Source: an uncultured Cohaesibacter sp. (GTDB taxonomy: Bacteria; Pseudomonadota; Alphaproteobacteria; Rhizobiales; Cohaesibacteraceae). From it: a stretch of DNA of 64,000 nt. Both the position numbers and the translations under genes were made by a program. Positions 26,415 to 35,822 of the stretch are shown here, one piece after another; the first letter of the stretch is position 1; each line of letters opens with the position of its first letter. The notes under the pieces were generated by a model that saw nothing but the letters and a program-made list of their open reading frames with translations, was not told the DNA's origin and ran no database searches. The stretch lies in the NCBI RefSeq assembly GCF_963677725.1, contig NZ_OY782507.1, forward strand, positions 4,384,171-4,448,170, in the 5' to 3' direction.

Positions 26415-26612
26415 ATGGCTAAGAAGGAACAGGGCACTGTTACTGTTGAACAGATCGGCAGCCCTTTGCGTCGGCCAAAAGATCAGCGTGCTACGCTGGT
26501 CGGTCTTGGCCTGAACAAATTGCATCGTCGTCGTACGCTTCAGGATACTCCTGAAGTTCGCGGCATGATCGCTAAAGTCTCTCACCTCGTCCGCGTTGTG
26601 GATGAAGGCTAA
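26415..26612 (+). CDS. rpmD: 50S ribosomal protein L30
   Basis: L30 is a small peripheral 50S protein. The product has 65 residues; [18 protein letters not shown] and the [21 protein letters not shown] segment are typical. The ATG is preceded by GAGGAG. rplO follows after 16 bases. Confidence 0.97.
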   Translation: MAKKEQGTVTVEQIGSPLRRPKDQRATLVGLGLNKLHRRRTLQDTPEVRGMIAKVSHLVRVVDEG

Positions 26613-26628
26613 GAGGCGGGAGAGTATT

Positions 26629-27093
26629 ATGAAGCTCAACGAAATTCGCGATAACGACGGCGCTACGCATTACCGCAAGCGCGTTGGTCGCGGCATCGGC
26701 TCGGGTGTCGGTAAAACCGGCGGCCGCGGTGTCAAGGGTCAGAAATCTCGCTCTGGTGTTGCTATCAAGGGCTTTGAAGGCGGTCAGATGCCATTGCATC
26801 GTCGTCTTCCAAAGCGTGGCTTTAACAACATCTTTGCGAAAGACTTCAACACCGTATCCGTTGGTCGCATCCAGCAGGCTATCGATGCAGGTAAACTGGA
26901 CGCTTCTGCGACCGTTACCGTTGCCGTTTTGAAAGAAGCTGGCATTGTTCGTCGTCTGCGTGATGGTGTCCGTCTGCTCAGCGACGGTGAATTGTCCGCC
27001 AAGGTTGCCTTCGAAATCGAAGGTGCTTCCAAGGCAGCAATCTCCGCTGTTGAAAAAGCAGGTGGATCCGTCAAGATCCTCGGCGAAGAATAA
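26629..27093 (+). CDS. rplO: 50S ribosomal protein L15
   Basis: L15 is a late-assembly protein with a long extended N-terminus threading the 50S subunit. I choose ATG at 26629 (154 residues, [18 protein letters not shown]), matching the family; an in-frame ATG at 26596 lies inside rpmD. The Gly/Arg-rich [17 protein letters not shown] stretch and the [17 protein letters not shown] signature are present. A strong terminator-like hairpin follows, unusual in that the operon goes on with secY. Confidence 0.98.
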   Translation: MKLNEIRDNDGATHYRKRVGRGIGSGVGKTGGRGVKGQKSRSGVAIKGFEGGQMPLHRRLPKRGFNNIFAKDFNTVSVGRIQQAIDAGKLDASATVTVAVLKEAGIVRRLRDGVRLLSDGELSAKVAFEIEGASKAAISAVEKAGGSVKILGEE

Positions 27094-27108
27094 GAACAAG
27101 ATAAGAGA

Positions 27109-27136
27109 GAGGGCTCGCACGAGCCCTCCTTTTTTG
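27109..27136 (+). terminator. Intrinsic terminator between rplO and secY
   Basis: GAGGGCTC (27109-27116), a GCAC loop, GAGCCCTC (27121-27128) and then CTTTTTTG make a standard intrinsic terminator. It probably lowers, rather than abolishes, read-through into secY. Confidence 0.88.
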
Positions 27137-27141
27137 CGTTT

Positions 27142-27178
27142 AGAGCCAAGGAGCAGGGTACATCCTGCTCCTTGCTCT
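27142..27178 (+). promoter_or_regulatory. Long hairpin in the secY leader
   Basis: AGAGC (27142-27146) and AAGGAGCAGG (27148-27157), separated by one bulged C, pair perfectly with CCTGCTCCTT (27164-27173) and GCTCT (27174-27178) around a GTACAT loop: a 15-bp stem. No U run follows. It lies 75 bases upstream of secY. A regulatory or processing role is inferred only from position. Confidence 0.5.
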
Positions 27179-27253
27179 ATACATTTGTTTTGGCGCACCT
27201 ATATTTACCGGATCACTCCTTGATCCGAATCAGCGCTATAAGCGGAGTAGAAT

Positions 27254-28585
27254 ATGGCTTCGGCAGCAGAACAACTCGCCGCTAACATCAATTTTGGCGC
27301 CTTTGCAAAAGCAGAAGAGCTCAAGAAGCGCATCTGGTTCACGCTGGGTGCTTTGTTGGTTTATCGGCTCGGTACGTATATTCCGCTTCCAGGGATCAAT
27401 CCTGAAGCTCTGGCGCAAGCCTTTAACAACAACCAGAACGGCATTCTGGGGCTGTTCAACATGTTCTCTGGTGGCGCGGTCGGCCGTATGGCGATCTTTG
27501 CGCTCGGGATCATGCCTTATATTTCCGCCTCCATTATCATTCAGCTGATGACCACCGTGTCTCCGACACTGGAAGCGCTGAAGAAGGATGGGGAGCGCGG
27601 CCGAAAGGTCATCAACCAATATACCCGTTACGGTACTGTGGTCCTTGCAACCTTGCAGGCTTACGGCATTTCCGTCGGTCTTGAGGGATCGACGAACATC
27701 GTCATGGATCCGGGTATGTTCTTCCGTTTCTCCGCTGTGCTGACGCTGGTTGGCGGCACCATGTTCATGATGTGGCTTGGCGAGCAGATCACCGCACGCG
27801 GCATTGGTAACGGTATTTCCTTGATCATCTTCTCCGGTATTGTCGCAGGCCTGCCATCTGCAGTTGCCAATACCCTTGAACTTGGCCGTCAGGGTTCGCT
27901 TTCCACCGTTGTCATTCTGGGCGTTCTTGCTGTTGCAATCATCGTGATTGCCTTCATCGTCTTCATGGAGCGTGCGCAGCGTCGTCTGATCATTCAGTAT
28001 CCGAAGCGTCAGGTCGGGCGTCAGATGTTCCAGGGTGAGACCTCTCACTTGCCTCTGAAGCTCAATACGGCTGGTGTTATCCCAGCGATCTTTGCCTCTT
28101 CGCTGTTGCTGCTGCCCATTACGGTTGCCAACTTTGTATCGGGGCAGGGGCCAGACTGGCTCAATACTGTCACCGCGTTGCTCGGGCATGGTCAACCTCT
28201 GTATATGATTCTATATGCGGCCTTGATTGTCTTCTTCGTTTTCTTCTACACAGCCATTGTGTTCAATCCGCAGGAAACCGCGGACAATCTGAAGAAGCAT
28301 GGCGGCTTCATTCCGGGCATCAGACCAGGGCAGAGAACTGCAGAATATATTGACCGTATCCTGACCCGTGTGTCGGTTCTGGGTGCCATTTATATGGTTC
28401 TGGTTTGTCTTCTGCCTGAATTCCTGATTTCGGCAACGGGTGTGCCATTCTACTTCGGCGGGACTTCCCTGCTGATTGTGGTCAGTGTCACGATGGACAC
28501 TGTGTCACAGATCCAGGGACATCTGCTGGCCCATCAATATGAAGGGCTGGTCAAAAAATCGAAGTTGAGGGGTAAACGTCGATGA
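27254..28585 (+). CDS. secY: Preprotein translocase subunit SecY
   Basis: SecY is the channel of the Sec translocon in the inner membrane. The product has 443 residues with ten predicted membrane segments beginning at about residue 27; the first transmembrane stretch ends in YIPLPGIN, and the plug and pore-helix segment [25 protein letters not shown] are recognisable. It lies after a terminator and a hairpin, and overlaps adk by 4 bases (ATGA). Confidence 0.98.
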   Translation: MASAAEQLAANINFGAFAKAEELKKRIWFTLGALLVYRLGTYIPLPGINPEALAQAFNNNQNGILGLFNMFSGGAVGRMAIFALGIMPYISASIIIQLMTTVSPTLEALKKDGERGRKVINQYTRYGTVVLATLQAYGISVGLEGSTNIVMDPGMFFRFSAVLTLVGGTMFMMWLGEQITARGIGNGISLIIFSGIVAGLPSAVANTLELGRQGSLSTVVILGVLAVAIIVIAFIVFMERAQRRLIIQYPKRQVGRQMFQGETSHLPLKLNTAGVIPAIFASSLLLLPITVANFVSGQGPDWLNTVTALLGHGQPLYMILYAALIVFFVFFYTAIVFNPQETADNLKKHGGFIPGIRPGQRTAEYIDRILTRVSVLGAIYMVLVCLLPEFLISATGVPFYFGGTSLLIVVSVTMDTVSQIQGHLLAHQYEGLVKKSKLRGKRR

Positions 28586-29148
28586 GACTGATTCTGCTTG
28601 GACCTCCGGGGGCAGGTAAGGGCACACAGGCTGAGCGCCTGGTGCAGGATTATAAGATCGTGCAGCTTTCCACCGGTGAAATGCTTCGTGCCGCAGTGGC
28701 TGCGAAGACCCCGGTTGGCCTTGCTGCCAAGGAAATCATGGATCGCGGCGAATTGGTCTCTGACGAGATTGTCGTCTCCATTATTTCCGATCGCGTGGAA
28801 GAAGCAGATTGCGCCAACGGGTTCATTCTGGATGGCTTCCCACGCACGATCGCTCAGGCAGAAGCACTCACCGAGTTGCTAAAGGAAAAAAATATGGAAC
28901 TCGACGCAGTGGTCGAGATCCGCGTAGACGAAGGAATCCTGTTGTCTCGCATCGAAAAGCGCGCGTCTGAAAGCGCCGAAGTTCGTGCCGATGACAATGC
29001 GGAAGCCCTGAAAAAGCGTCTTGCCGTTTACAAGGCGCAGACCGAGCCTCTGATTGAGTTCTATACCAAGACCGGCGAATTGAAGACGGTTGATGGCATG
29101 CAGGACATTGATCAGGTCGCACAGTCGATCAAGAAGGTGCTGAGTTAA
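28582..29148 (+). CDS. adk: Adenylate kinase (short LID form)
   Basis: Adk balances ATP, ADP and AMP (ATP + AMP = 2 ADP). The product has 188 residues, about 25 fewer than the E. coli enzyme because the LID is the short form (no zinc-type insert). The P-loop [10 protein letters not shown] is at residues 6-15 and [12 protein letters not shown], with the AMP-binding Arg, is present. The ATGA overlap with secY places it in the spc operon, the usual position in alphaproteobacteria. Confidence 0.97.
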   Translation: MRLILLGPPGAGKGTQAERLVQDYKIVQLSTGEMLRAAVAAKTPVGLAAKEIMDRGELVSDEIVVSIISDRVEEADCANGFILDGFPRTIAQAEALTELLKEKNMELDAVVEIRVDEGILLSRIEKRASESAEVRADDNAEALKKRLAVYKAQTEPLIEFYTKTGELKTVDGMQDIDQVAQSIKKVLS

Positions 29149-29177
29149 GTTTTTCTGCCTTTTGTGGGTTAGATGGC

Positions 29178-29232
29178 TTGACTCTTGCATTCTGAATCCG
29201 GTACTAACCGGCGCTATCCGCATAATATGCGG
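29178..29232 (+). promoter_or_regulatory. Possible promoter and palindrome upstream of rpsM
   Basis: The 277-base adk-rpsM gap holds a TTGACT (29178-29183) with a weak TACTAA 18 bases on, and a perfect 15-base palindrome CCGCATA-A-TATGCGG (29218-29232). Together they could be a promoter with an operator for the alpha operon. The -10 is poor, so confidence is low. Confidence 0.3.
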
Positions 29233-29425
29233 CTCCGTGTTCGGAAGCCTTGCGCTTTCGGGCACATTTTGTGCGTTCTGTATGATTTTTGGATTGTCAG
29301 AACCAATAAACAACAAAAGTGTTTCTTGCCATTAAGTGCCTCTCATGAGGTGCTAAGGATGGGGAGGAGCTTCACCCAGATGCATCCAGCCTTTTTTAGG
29401 TTGCCTGCATATAAGGAGATTAGAC

Positions 29426-29794
29426 GTGGCCCGTATTGCTGGCGTCAACATTCCGACGAACAAGCGCGTCATCATCGCGCTTCAGTATATCCATGGCATT
29501 GGTGCTAAATTTGCCAAGGAAATTACCGAACAAGTCAACATCGCTCCAGAGCGTCGCGTTTCCGACCTCACCGATGCTGAAGTTTTGAAAATGCGCGAAG
29601 TTATCGACGCCGGTTACACTGTAGAAGGTGACCTGCGCCGTCAAACCGCCATGAACATCAAACGCCTGATGGATCTGGGTTGCTACCGTGGCCTGCGCCA
29701 CCGTCGTGGTCTGCCTGTTCGTGGTCAGCGTACGCACACCAACGCTCGCACCCGTAAGGGTCCTGCGAAGGCGATTGCTGGTAAGAAGAAATAA
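29426..29794 (+). CDS. rpsM: 30S ribosomal protein S13
   Basis: S13 forms intersubunit bridges from the 30S head. The product has 122 residues starting at GTG 29426 ([13 protein letters not shown]) behind [32 protein letters not shown] at the C-terminus is the family signature. It opens the alpha operon after a 277-base gap. Confidence 0.98.
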   Translation: MARIAGVNIPTNKRVIIALQYIHGIGAKFAKEITEQVNIAPERRVSDLTDAEVLKMREVIDAGYTVEGDLRRQTAMNIKRLMDLGCYRGLRHRRGLPVRGQRTHTNARTRKGPAKAIAGKKK

Positions 29795-29854
29795 TCCACG
29801 GTTAGTCCGGTGGAGCCGCTGGTATAACGGCGGTGTAGAGATCGAGGAAAGAAT

Positions 29855-30244
29855 ATGGCGAAAGATGCCTCGCGCGTTAAGCGTCGCGAACGTAAGAATA
29901 TTACGTCCGGTGTAGCGCATGTGAATTCGACCTTCAACAACACCATGATCACCATCTCCGACGCACAGGGAAATACCATTTCCTGGTCTTCGGCAGGTGC
30001 GATGGGTTTCAAGGGCTCTCGTAAGTCCACCCCATTCGCCGCTCAGATGGCTGGTGAAGATGCTGGTAAAAAAGCTGCCGAGCATGGCATGAAGACTCTC
30101 GAAGTTGAAGTCAAAGGCCCAGGTTCGGGTCGTGAATCAGCTCTGCGTGCCCTCCAGGCACTTGGTTTCACCATCACGTCCATTCGTGATGTGTCCCCAA
30201 TTCCGCACAATGGCTGTCGTCCGCGCAAGCGTCGTCGCGTCTAA
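29855..30244 (+). CDS. rpsK: 30S ribosomal protein S11
   Basis: S11 lies on the 30S platform next to the E site. The product is 129 residues with [20 protein letters not shown] and the C-terminal signature [21 protein letters not shown]. The ATG is preceded by GAGGAAAG. Confidence 0.98.
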   Translation: MAKDASRVKRRERKNITSGVAHVNSTFNNTMITISDAQGNTISWSSAGAMGFKGSRKSTPFAAQMAGEDAGKKAAEHGMKTLEVEVKGPGSGRESALRALQALGFTITSIRDVSPIPHNGCRPRKRRRV

Positions 30245-30331
30245 TAAATTTCAGGTTCCCTGCCGCTGGCTGTGGCTGGACCATAGCAGCAAAAGGTGGG
30301 GTATCTCCCCGGAACGAGAAAGGGTTGAGAC

Positions 30332-31348
30332 GTGATTCAGAAAAACTGGCAGGAACTTATCAAGCCAACCAAGCTCGAAATCACCCCGGGCGACGACGAG
30401 TTGCGTCTCGCCACAGTGGTTGCCGAGCCTCTGGAGCGTGGTTTTGGCATGACCTTGGGCAACGCCCTGCGTCGTGTTCTTCTGTCTTCCCTGCAAGGGG
30501 CAGCAGTGACCGCCATCCAGATTGACGGTGTTTTGCATGAATTTTCCTCCATTTCCGGAGTTCGCGAAGATGTGACGGATCTGATCCTGAACGTCAAGGA
30601 AATCGCGCTACGTATGGAAAGTGAGGGCCCGAAGCGTATGGTTCTCCGCAAGGAAGGCCCAGGTGTTGTGCGTGCAGGTGATATTCAGGTTGTCGGCGAT
30701 GTCGAAATCCTGAATCCGGAACTGCCGCTTTGCACTCTGGACGTTGGTGCCGAGCTTCGCATGGAATTCACTGTCGATAGTGGCAAGGGTTATGTAACCG
30801 CTACTCAGAACCGCCCGGACGATGCTCCGATTGGTCTGATCCCGGTTGACAGCCTCTATTCTCCGGTTAAGCGTGTTGCTTACAAAGTCGAGAATACCCG
30901 TGAGGGTCAGGTTCTCGATTATGATAAGCTCATCATGAATATTGAAACGGATGGTTCCGTGAAGCCAGATGATGCTGTGGCCTTTGCTGCACGCATTCTT
31001 CAGGATCAGCTGTCCATCTTCGTCAATTTCGAAGAGCCGGAAAAAGAAGTTGTTCAGGAACAGACCCAGGAGTTGGCATTCAATCCAGCATTGCTCAAGA
31101 AAGTGGACGAGCTGGAACTGTCTGTCCGTTCCGCAAACTGCCTGAAAAACGACAACATTGTTTACATCGGTGATCTTATCCAGAAAACGGAAGCGGAAAT
31201 GCTCCGCACTCCCAACTTTGGCCGTAAGTCGCTTAACGAGATCAAGGAAGTCCTTGCACAGATGGGATTGCATCTGGGTATGGAAGTTCAGGCATGGCCG
31301 CCTGAAAATATCGACGATCTCGCCAAGCGCTACGAAGATCAGTACTAA
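30332..31348 (+). CDS. rpoA: DNA-directed RNA polymerase alpha subunit
   Basis: RpoA dimers scaffold RNA polymerase assembly and the C-terminal domain binds UP elements and activators. The product has 338 residues from GTG 30332. The N-terminal domain (about 1-235) includes [19 protein letters not shown]; the C-terminal domain has the [13 protein letters not shown] and [12 protein letters not shown] helix-hairpin-helix segments. rplQ follows after 46 bases. Confidence 0.99.
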   Translation: MIQKNWQELIKPTKLEITPGDDELRLATVVAEPLERGFGMTLGNALRRVLLSSLQGAAVTAIQIDGVLHEFSSISGVREDVTDLILNVKEIALRMESEGPKRMVLRKEGPGVVRAGDIQVVGDVEILNPELPLCTLDVGAELRMEFTVDSGKGYVTATQNRPDDAPIGLIPVDSLYSPVKRVAYKVENTREGQVLDYDKLIMNIETDGSVKPDDAVAFAARILQDQLSIFVNFEEPEKEVVQEQTQELAFNPALLKKVDELELSVRSANCLKNDNIVYIGDLIQKTEAEMLRTPNFGRKSLNEIKEVLAQMGLHLGMEVQAWPPENIDDLAKRYEDQY

Positions 31349-31394
31349 TTGTTACCCACGGTGTGATACCGTTGGATAGGAAAAGGAGAGGGCA

Positions 31395-31814
31395 ATGCGC
31401 CACGGCAAATCAGGTCGCAAGCTCAATCGCACAGCTTCTCATCGCAAGGCAATGTTCGCCAACATGGCAGCAGCTTTGATCAAGCATGAGCAAATCGTAA
31501 CCACCCTGCCTAAGGCTAAAGAACTCAAGCCGATTGCAGACAAACTCATCACTCTGGCAAAGCGTGGCGATCTTCATGCACGTCGTCAGGCAATTTCCCA
31601 GATCCGCGACAAGGATATGGTCAAGAAATTGTTCGACGTGCTCGGCGAGCGTTATACCGAACGTCAGGGCGGCTATACCCGCGTTCTCAAAGCCGGCTTC
31701 CGCTATGGCGACAATGCGCCAATGGCTGTGATCGAGCTTGTTGATCGTGATCCTGAGGCTCGCGGTCAGGATTCTGGTCCAACTCAGGAAGTTGAGACCG
31801 AAGACGCAGCGTAA
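31395..31814 (+). CDS. rplQ: 50S ribosomal protein L17
   Basis: L17 is a 50S protein near the tunnel exit. The product has 139 residues: [20 protein letters not shown] at the start and a [27 protein letters not shown] core. The last ~18 residues are an acidic tail often seen in this class. It ends the alpha operon at a good terminator. Confidence 0.98.
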   Translation: MRHGKSGRKLNRTASHRKAMFANMAAALIKHEQIVTTLPKAKELKPIADKLITLAKRGDLHARRQAISQIRDKDMVKKLFDVLGERYTERQGGYTRVLKAGFRYGDNAPMAVIELVDRDPEARGQDSGPTQEVETEDAA

Positions 31815-31837
31815 GCTGGTCACTGGTTTATGCGTTT

Positions 31838-31870
31838 AAAGGGGTGGCCATTGGTCACCCCTTTTTTGTT
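31838..31870 (+). terminator. Intrinsic terminator after rplQ
   Basis: AAAGGGGTGgcc / ggtCACCCCTTT forms a stem with an ATT-type loop, followed by TTTTTTG. It closes the ribosomal protein run. Confidence 0.92.
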
Positions 31871-31934
31871 TGTTTGTTTTTGTTCAGGCATATATCTGTT
31901 GTTTCAACTATAAGCTGTTTATAGGAGAGGCTTT

Positions 31935-32450
31935 GTGTCACGTCTTCAGATGATGGCGCTCTTCATGCGCTTGATCGGTATCTTTTGGCTGTTCACCGGT
32001 TCTACCGAGCTCTTTTCGGTGCTTTTGTCCATTGTTATGGGGCATTCCTCCATACCTCTTGCTTCCGGTTCTGTGATTCTGGTGGTTATCGTCCTGAAAT
32101 CGCTCATTGGGTTGGTTTTGTGCTTTTGGCCAAAGGCTGTTGTGTGCTTTTTAACGCCTGGTCCGACTGTCACAGATGAAGAGGAAAGCACCATCACCGC
32201 TGTGGATTTTCAGTTCGCGCTGTTTGTGGCTTTGGGGCTCTTCTTTGCAGCCACTGCTTTGCGGTCTTTGTTATGGCCGCTTTATTCAATCGTCGTGCAT
32301 GGTTTGAAGGAGTCCAACTTTTCCAATATTGATAGCCTGTTCCAATTCCAGATTATTCCGTTGATCCAACTTGTCTTCGGGGTTTGGCTCATGCTTGGTG
32401 GCAAGGGATTGATGGGTGTCATCCACAAATTGCGGACAGTTGGACATTAA
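31935..32450 (+). CDS. Integral membrane protein of unknown function
   Basis: I do not recognise this 171-residue protein. It starts at GTG 31935 (TAGGAGAGG RBS) and has about four hydrophobic segments (residues ~8-30, 44-68, 90-115, 137-160) separated by short charged loops, one acidic (DEEES, ~81-85). No catalytic or transporter motif is visible. It sits alone between the rplQ terminator and the Deg protease; the 164-base gap on its right includes a hairpin. Confidence 0.7.
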   Translation: MSRLQMMALFMRLIGIFWLFTGSTELFSVLLSIVMGHSSIPLASGSVILVVIVLKSLIGLVLCFWPKAVVCFLTPGPTVTDEEESTITAVDFQFALFVALGLFFAATALRSLLWPLYSIVVHGLKESNFSNIDSLFQFQIIPLIQLVFGVWLMLGGKGLMGVIHKLRTVGH

Positions 32451-32552
32451 GCGCCTCTGCTGTTTGATTATTTCTTGGCAATAATGAAAGATGGCGCAGG
32501 CGCGTTCATAGTTCTGCCCGTTAATGGTCCTAGCTTTTCGGACATCCAGTTT

Positions 32553-32577
32553 CCCTTGAGCCTCGTTCCCTCAAGGG
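32553..32577 (+). promoter_or_regulatory. Hairpin upstream of the Deg protease
   Basis: CCCTTGAG (32553-32560) and CTCAAGGG (32570-32577) form a perfect 8-bp stem with a 9-base loop, 37 bases before the protease start. There is no U run. It may be a weak terminator for the preceding gene or a leader structure. Confidence 0.35.
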
Positions 32578-32614
32578 CATTGTTGAGCAAGTGATTGAAA
32601 AGAGAGGTGTCAGT

Positions 32615-34078
32615 ATGTCCCTATCGAATAAACTCGCCATATTGACTGTCGTTGCTGTGGCGGCTGGTGTGGGCGGCGCCGTGAGTGAGTATTTCATGTC
32701 CTCCGACATGATGACCAAGGCGGTGGCTGCGCCCCCTGTGGTCGATCGTGTCCCTGCCAGCAAGAGCGAGATGCAACTCAGCTTTGCGCCGGTGGTTGAA
32801 GCCGCTGCTCCGGCGGTGGTCAATGTCTATGCGACGCGGCGCGTGCAGCAACGGTCACGTTCTCCTTTCTTTGACGATCCATTCTTTGAGCGTTTCTTTG
32901 GTGGCAACGGCTTTGGTCAGCCTCGTGAACGGGTTGAGCGCTCGCTCGGCTCCGGAGTGATTGTTGATCCAAGCGGGGTGATCGTTACCAACCACCACGT
33001 GATCAAGGGGGCGACCGAAGTGCGGGTGGCCCTGGCGGACCGGACCGAATTTGATGCGGATATCATTCTTGATGAAGAACGCACGGACCTGGCGATCTTG
33101 AAGATTCGGGATGCCAAGCAGACATTCCCGTCCCTTGGCTTTGCTGATTCTGATGAGTTGAAGGTAGGCGACTTGGTGCTGGCGATTGGCAATCCGTTCG
33201 GGGTGGGCCAGACTGTGACCAGCGGCATTGTCTCGGCCTTGGCGCGGACCCATGTGGGCATTAGCAATTATCAATTCTTCATTCAGACAGATGCGGCGAT
33301 CAATCCGGGCAATTCAGGTGGCGCTCTGGTGGATGTGCATGGGCGTCTGGTTGGCGTCAATACGGCTATCTTCTCGCGCTCCGGCGGTTCCAACGGCATT
33401 GGGTTTGCCATTCCGGCAAATATGGTGCGTCTGGTGGCCGAAGGGGCAATTTCCGGCAAGGGTGTGGAACGGGCCTGGTTTGGCGGCAGCCTGCAGATGG
33501 TCACGGCTGACATCGCCGAAGGTCTGGGGCTGGAGCGACCCCGCGGGGTGCTGGTCACGGGTCTCGACGCTGATGGCCCGGCTGGAGAAGCGGGGCTCCA
33601 GATCGGGGATTTGCTGTTGCAGGTCAATGGCAAGGATGTCGATAGCCCTGATGCCTTTGAATATCGGTATGCGACCGTCGATCTGGGGGATACAGTGCAA
33701 TTGATGATTCTGCGCGATGGGAAAGAGAAAAATCTCACCGTGCGCACGGCAAAGGCGCCGGAACGTCCGCCACGCGATGCGGTGTTGATTGACGGTTACT
33801 CCCCATTTGGTGGTGCGACCGTTTACAATCTTTCCCCGGCTGTAGCGCAGGAGTTGGGCGTCGATACCGGTCTTAAAGGGGTCGTGGTGGCCAAAGTCGA
33901 GCAAGGCTCCACCGCTGACCGGCTTGGGGTCCGGGTGGGTGACATTATCCGCCGGCTGAATGGCGAGGTGATCCGCACCACTCGGGTGCTGGAAATCCTC
34001 ACGGGACAGAATTTCCGCCTCTGGCGGATGGAAATCGAACGCAATGGTCAGACAATCAAGACGACCATCAGTGGCTAG
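32615..34078 (+). CDS. degP: Do/DegP-type periplasmic serine endoprotease
   Basis: This is an HtrA-family protease and chaperone for misfolded periplasmic proteins. ATG 32615 (487 residues, MSLSNKLAIL) is preferred over GTG 32591 because AGAGAGG precedes it by 7 bases. A hydrophobic N-terminus (about 6-26) is a signal peptide or anchor. The trypsin-like triad is His128 (TNHHVIKG), Asp158 (TDLAIL) and Ser234 (NPGNSGG); two PDZ domains follow (about 265-355 and 385-480). The exact Deg paralogue (P, Q or S-like) is not decided. rarA follows 9 bases later. Confidence 0.95.
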   Translation: MSLSNKLAILTVVAVAAGVGGAVSEYFMSSDMMTKAVAAPPVVDRVPASKSEMQLSFAPVVEAAAPAVVNVYATRRVQQRSRSPFFDDPFFERFFGGNGFGQPRERVERSLGSGVIVDPSGVIVTNHHVIKGATEVRVALADRTEFDADIILDEERTDLAILKIRDAKQTFPSLGFADSDELKVGDLVLAIGNPFGVGQTVTSGIVSALARTHVGISNYQFFIQTDAAINPGNSGGALVDVHGRLVGVNTAIFSRSGGSNGIGFAIPANMVRLVAEGAISGKGVERAWFGGSLQMVTADIAEGLGLERPRGVLVTGLDADGPAGEAGLQIGDLLLQVNGKDVDSPDAFEYRYATVDLGDTVQLMILRDGKEKNLTVRTAKAPERPPRDAVLIDGYSPFGGATVYNLSPAVAQELGVDTGLKGVVVAKVEQGSTADRLGVRVGDIIRRLNGEVIRTTRVLEILTGQNFRLWRMEIERNGQTIKTTISG

Positions 34079-34087
34079 GCACAAGAC

Positions 34088-35428
34088 GTGAGCAATCTGT
34101 TTGAGACGGCGGGCGTTTCAGCGCCCGCAGGACAGCAAGACAAGGATCAGCCAGAGGGAACGATGCGCCCTCTGGCTGATCTGTTGCGGCCCCGGCATTT
34201 GTCCGAGGTGGTGGGGCAGGATCATCTGGTGGGTGACGACGGCACCTTGACCCGGATGCTGAAGAGCGGTTCGCTGGGCTGTCTTATCCTCTGGGGGCCG
34301 CCGGGGACCGGAAAGACCACCGTTGCGCGTCTGTTGGCCGACGGGACGGATCTGCATTTTGAACAGATTTCGGCGATTTTCTCAGGTGTCGCAGATCTGA
34401 AGAAGGTGTTTGAAGCAGCTCGTGAGCGCCGAAGGATGGGCAAGACGACCCTGTTGTTTGTCGACGAGATCCATCGGTTCAACAAGGCCCAGCAGGACAG
34501 TTTTCTGCCTGTCATGGAAGATGGCACGGTGGTGTTGGTTGGTGCGACAACGGAAAATCCGTCCTTTGAGCTGAATGCAGCGCTTTTGTCCCGGTCGCAG
34601 GTTCTGACTTTCAAGAGCCTTGATGATGAGGCGATTGGTCAGTTGCTGGTGCGGGCCGAGGAAGCCCTCGGCAAGCCTTTGCCGCTCGATGACGAGGCGC
34701 GTGGCGCATTGGTCAGGATGGCGGATGGGGACGGGCGGTCTTCTCTGACGCTGGCGCAGGAAGTGTGGCGGGCAGCTCACGAAGGTGAAGTCTTTTCTGC
34801 CGAGCAGTTGGGATCCATCCTGCAACGGCGTGCACCGATCTATGACAAGTCCGCAGACGGGCATTACAATCTGATTTCTGCCTTTCACAAGTCAATCCGT
34901 GGCTCCGACCCTGATGCGGCACTTTACTATATGTGTCGGATGCTCGATGCCGGGGAAGATCCGCTCTATATCCTGCGACGTATGACGGTTATGGCGTCCG
35001 AGGATGTGGGGCTGGCGGATCCGAATGCGGTTGTAATGGCGATGGCGTGCCGCGAGGCCTTCCAGTTGATCGGGGCACCGGAAGGACATTATGCCTTGGC
35101 GGAACTGGCAATCTATTTGGCGACGGCACCGAAGTCGAATAAGGGCTATCTGGCCTATCATGCCGCTATGAAAGCGGCAAAGAAAGAAGGCTCCCTGCCA
35201 CCGCCCAAGCATATTCTTAATGCGCCAACCAAGCTGATGGCCTCTGAAGGTTATGGAGACGGCTATCGCTATGATCATGATGAGCCGGATGCTTTCTCCG
35301 GTCAGGACTATTTCCCCACGGAAATGGGGCGGAAAAGCTTTTATCAACCGGTGGAGCGCGGCTTTGAACGTGACTTGCGCAAGCGGTTGGACTATTGGTC
35401 CCGTCTAAGAATGGAACGGAACAAATGA
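34088..35428 (+). CDS. rarA: Replication-associated recombination protein A
   Basis: RarA/MgsA is an AAA+ ATPase of the WRNIP1 family acting at stalled replication forks. The product has 446 residues from GTG 34088. Walker A GPPGTGKTT is at about residues 70-78 and Walker B LLFVDEIHRFN at about 121-131; the sensor stretch GATTENPSFELN and the C-terminal tetramerisation domain (from about 260) are intact. Its stop overlaps the crcB start (ATGA). Confidence 0.97.
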   Translation: MSNLFETAGVSAPAGQQDKDQPEGTMRPLADLLRPRHLSEVVGQDHLVGDDGTLTRMLKSGSLGCLILWGPPGTGKTTVARLLADGTDLHFEQISAIFSGVADLKKVFEAARERRRMGKTTLLFVDEIHRFNKAQQDSFLPVMEDGTVVLVGATTENPSFELNAALLSRSQVLTFKSLDDEAIGQLLVRAEEALGKPLPLDDEARGALVRMADGDGRSSLTLAQEVWRAAHEGEVFSAEQLGSILQRRAPIYDKSADGHYNLISAFHKSIRGSDPDAALYYMCRMLDAGEDPLYILRRMTVMASEDVGLADPNAVVMAMACREAFQLIGAPEGHYALAELAIYLATAPKSNKGYLAYHAAMKAAKKEGSLPPPKHILNAPTKLMASEGYGDGYRYDHDEPDAFSGQDYFPTEMGRKSFYQPVERGFERDLRKRLDYWSRLRMERNK

Positions 35429-35802
35429 ATCACTTTCTCCTTGTCGCGCTTGGCGGGGCTGCTGGTGCCAGCATGCGCCACCTTGTCGGTATGATCGCTT
35501 TGCGCACCTTTGGCAGCAGTTTTCCCTACGGCACGCTGATCTGCAATGTTGCGGGGTCTTTCCTGATGGGCCTGCTGATTGAGCTTTTGGCGCTGCGTTT
35601 TCAGGCCAGCACCGAGGTTCGGCTGCTGCTGACAACGGGCCTGTTGGGCGGTTTTACCACCTTTTCCACCTTTTCCCTTGATGTCGTGCTGCTGACAGAG
35701 CGCGGGCAGATGGGTATGGCCCTTTTTTATGTTGCATTGTCCCTTGCCGGGGCTATTGTGGCGCTCTTTGCAGGGCTGAGCGTGGCACGGGCGCTGGTAT
35801 AG
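35425..35802 (+). CDS. crcB: Fluoride channel FluC/CrcB
   Basis: FluC exports fluoride as a dual-topology dimer. The product has 125 residues and four transmembrane helices. The CNVAGSFLMG segment with the channel Asn and the GFTTFSTFS motif with the Phe box are visible. ATG 35425 overlaps rarA by 4 bases and fits the family start (MNHFLLVALGGAAGA). No fluoride riboswitch can sit in the overlap, so expression follows rarA. Confidence 0.96.
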   Translation: MNHFLLVALGGAAGASMRHLVGMIALRTFGSSFPYGTLICNVAGSFLMGLLIELLALRFQASTEVRLLLTTGLLGGFTTFSTFSLDVVLLTERGQMGMALFYVALSLAGAIVALFAGLSVARALV

Positions 35803-35822
35803 ACGAGAGGGTCTGAGAGGCA

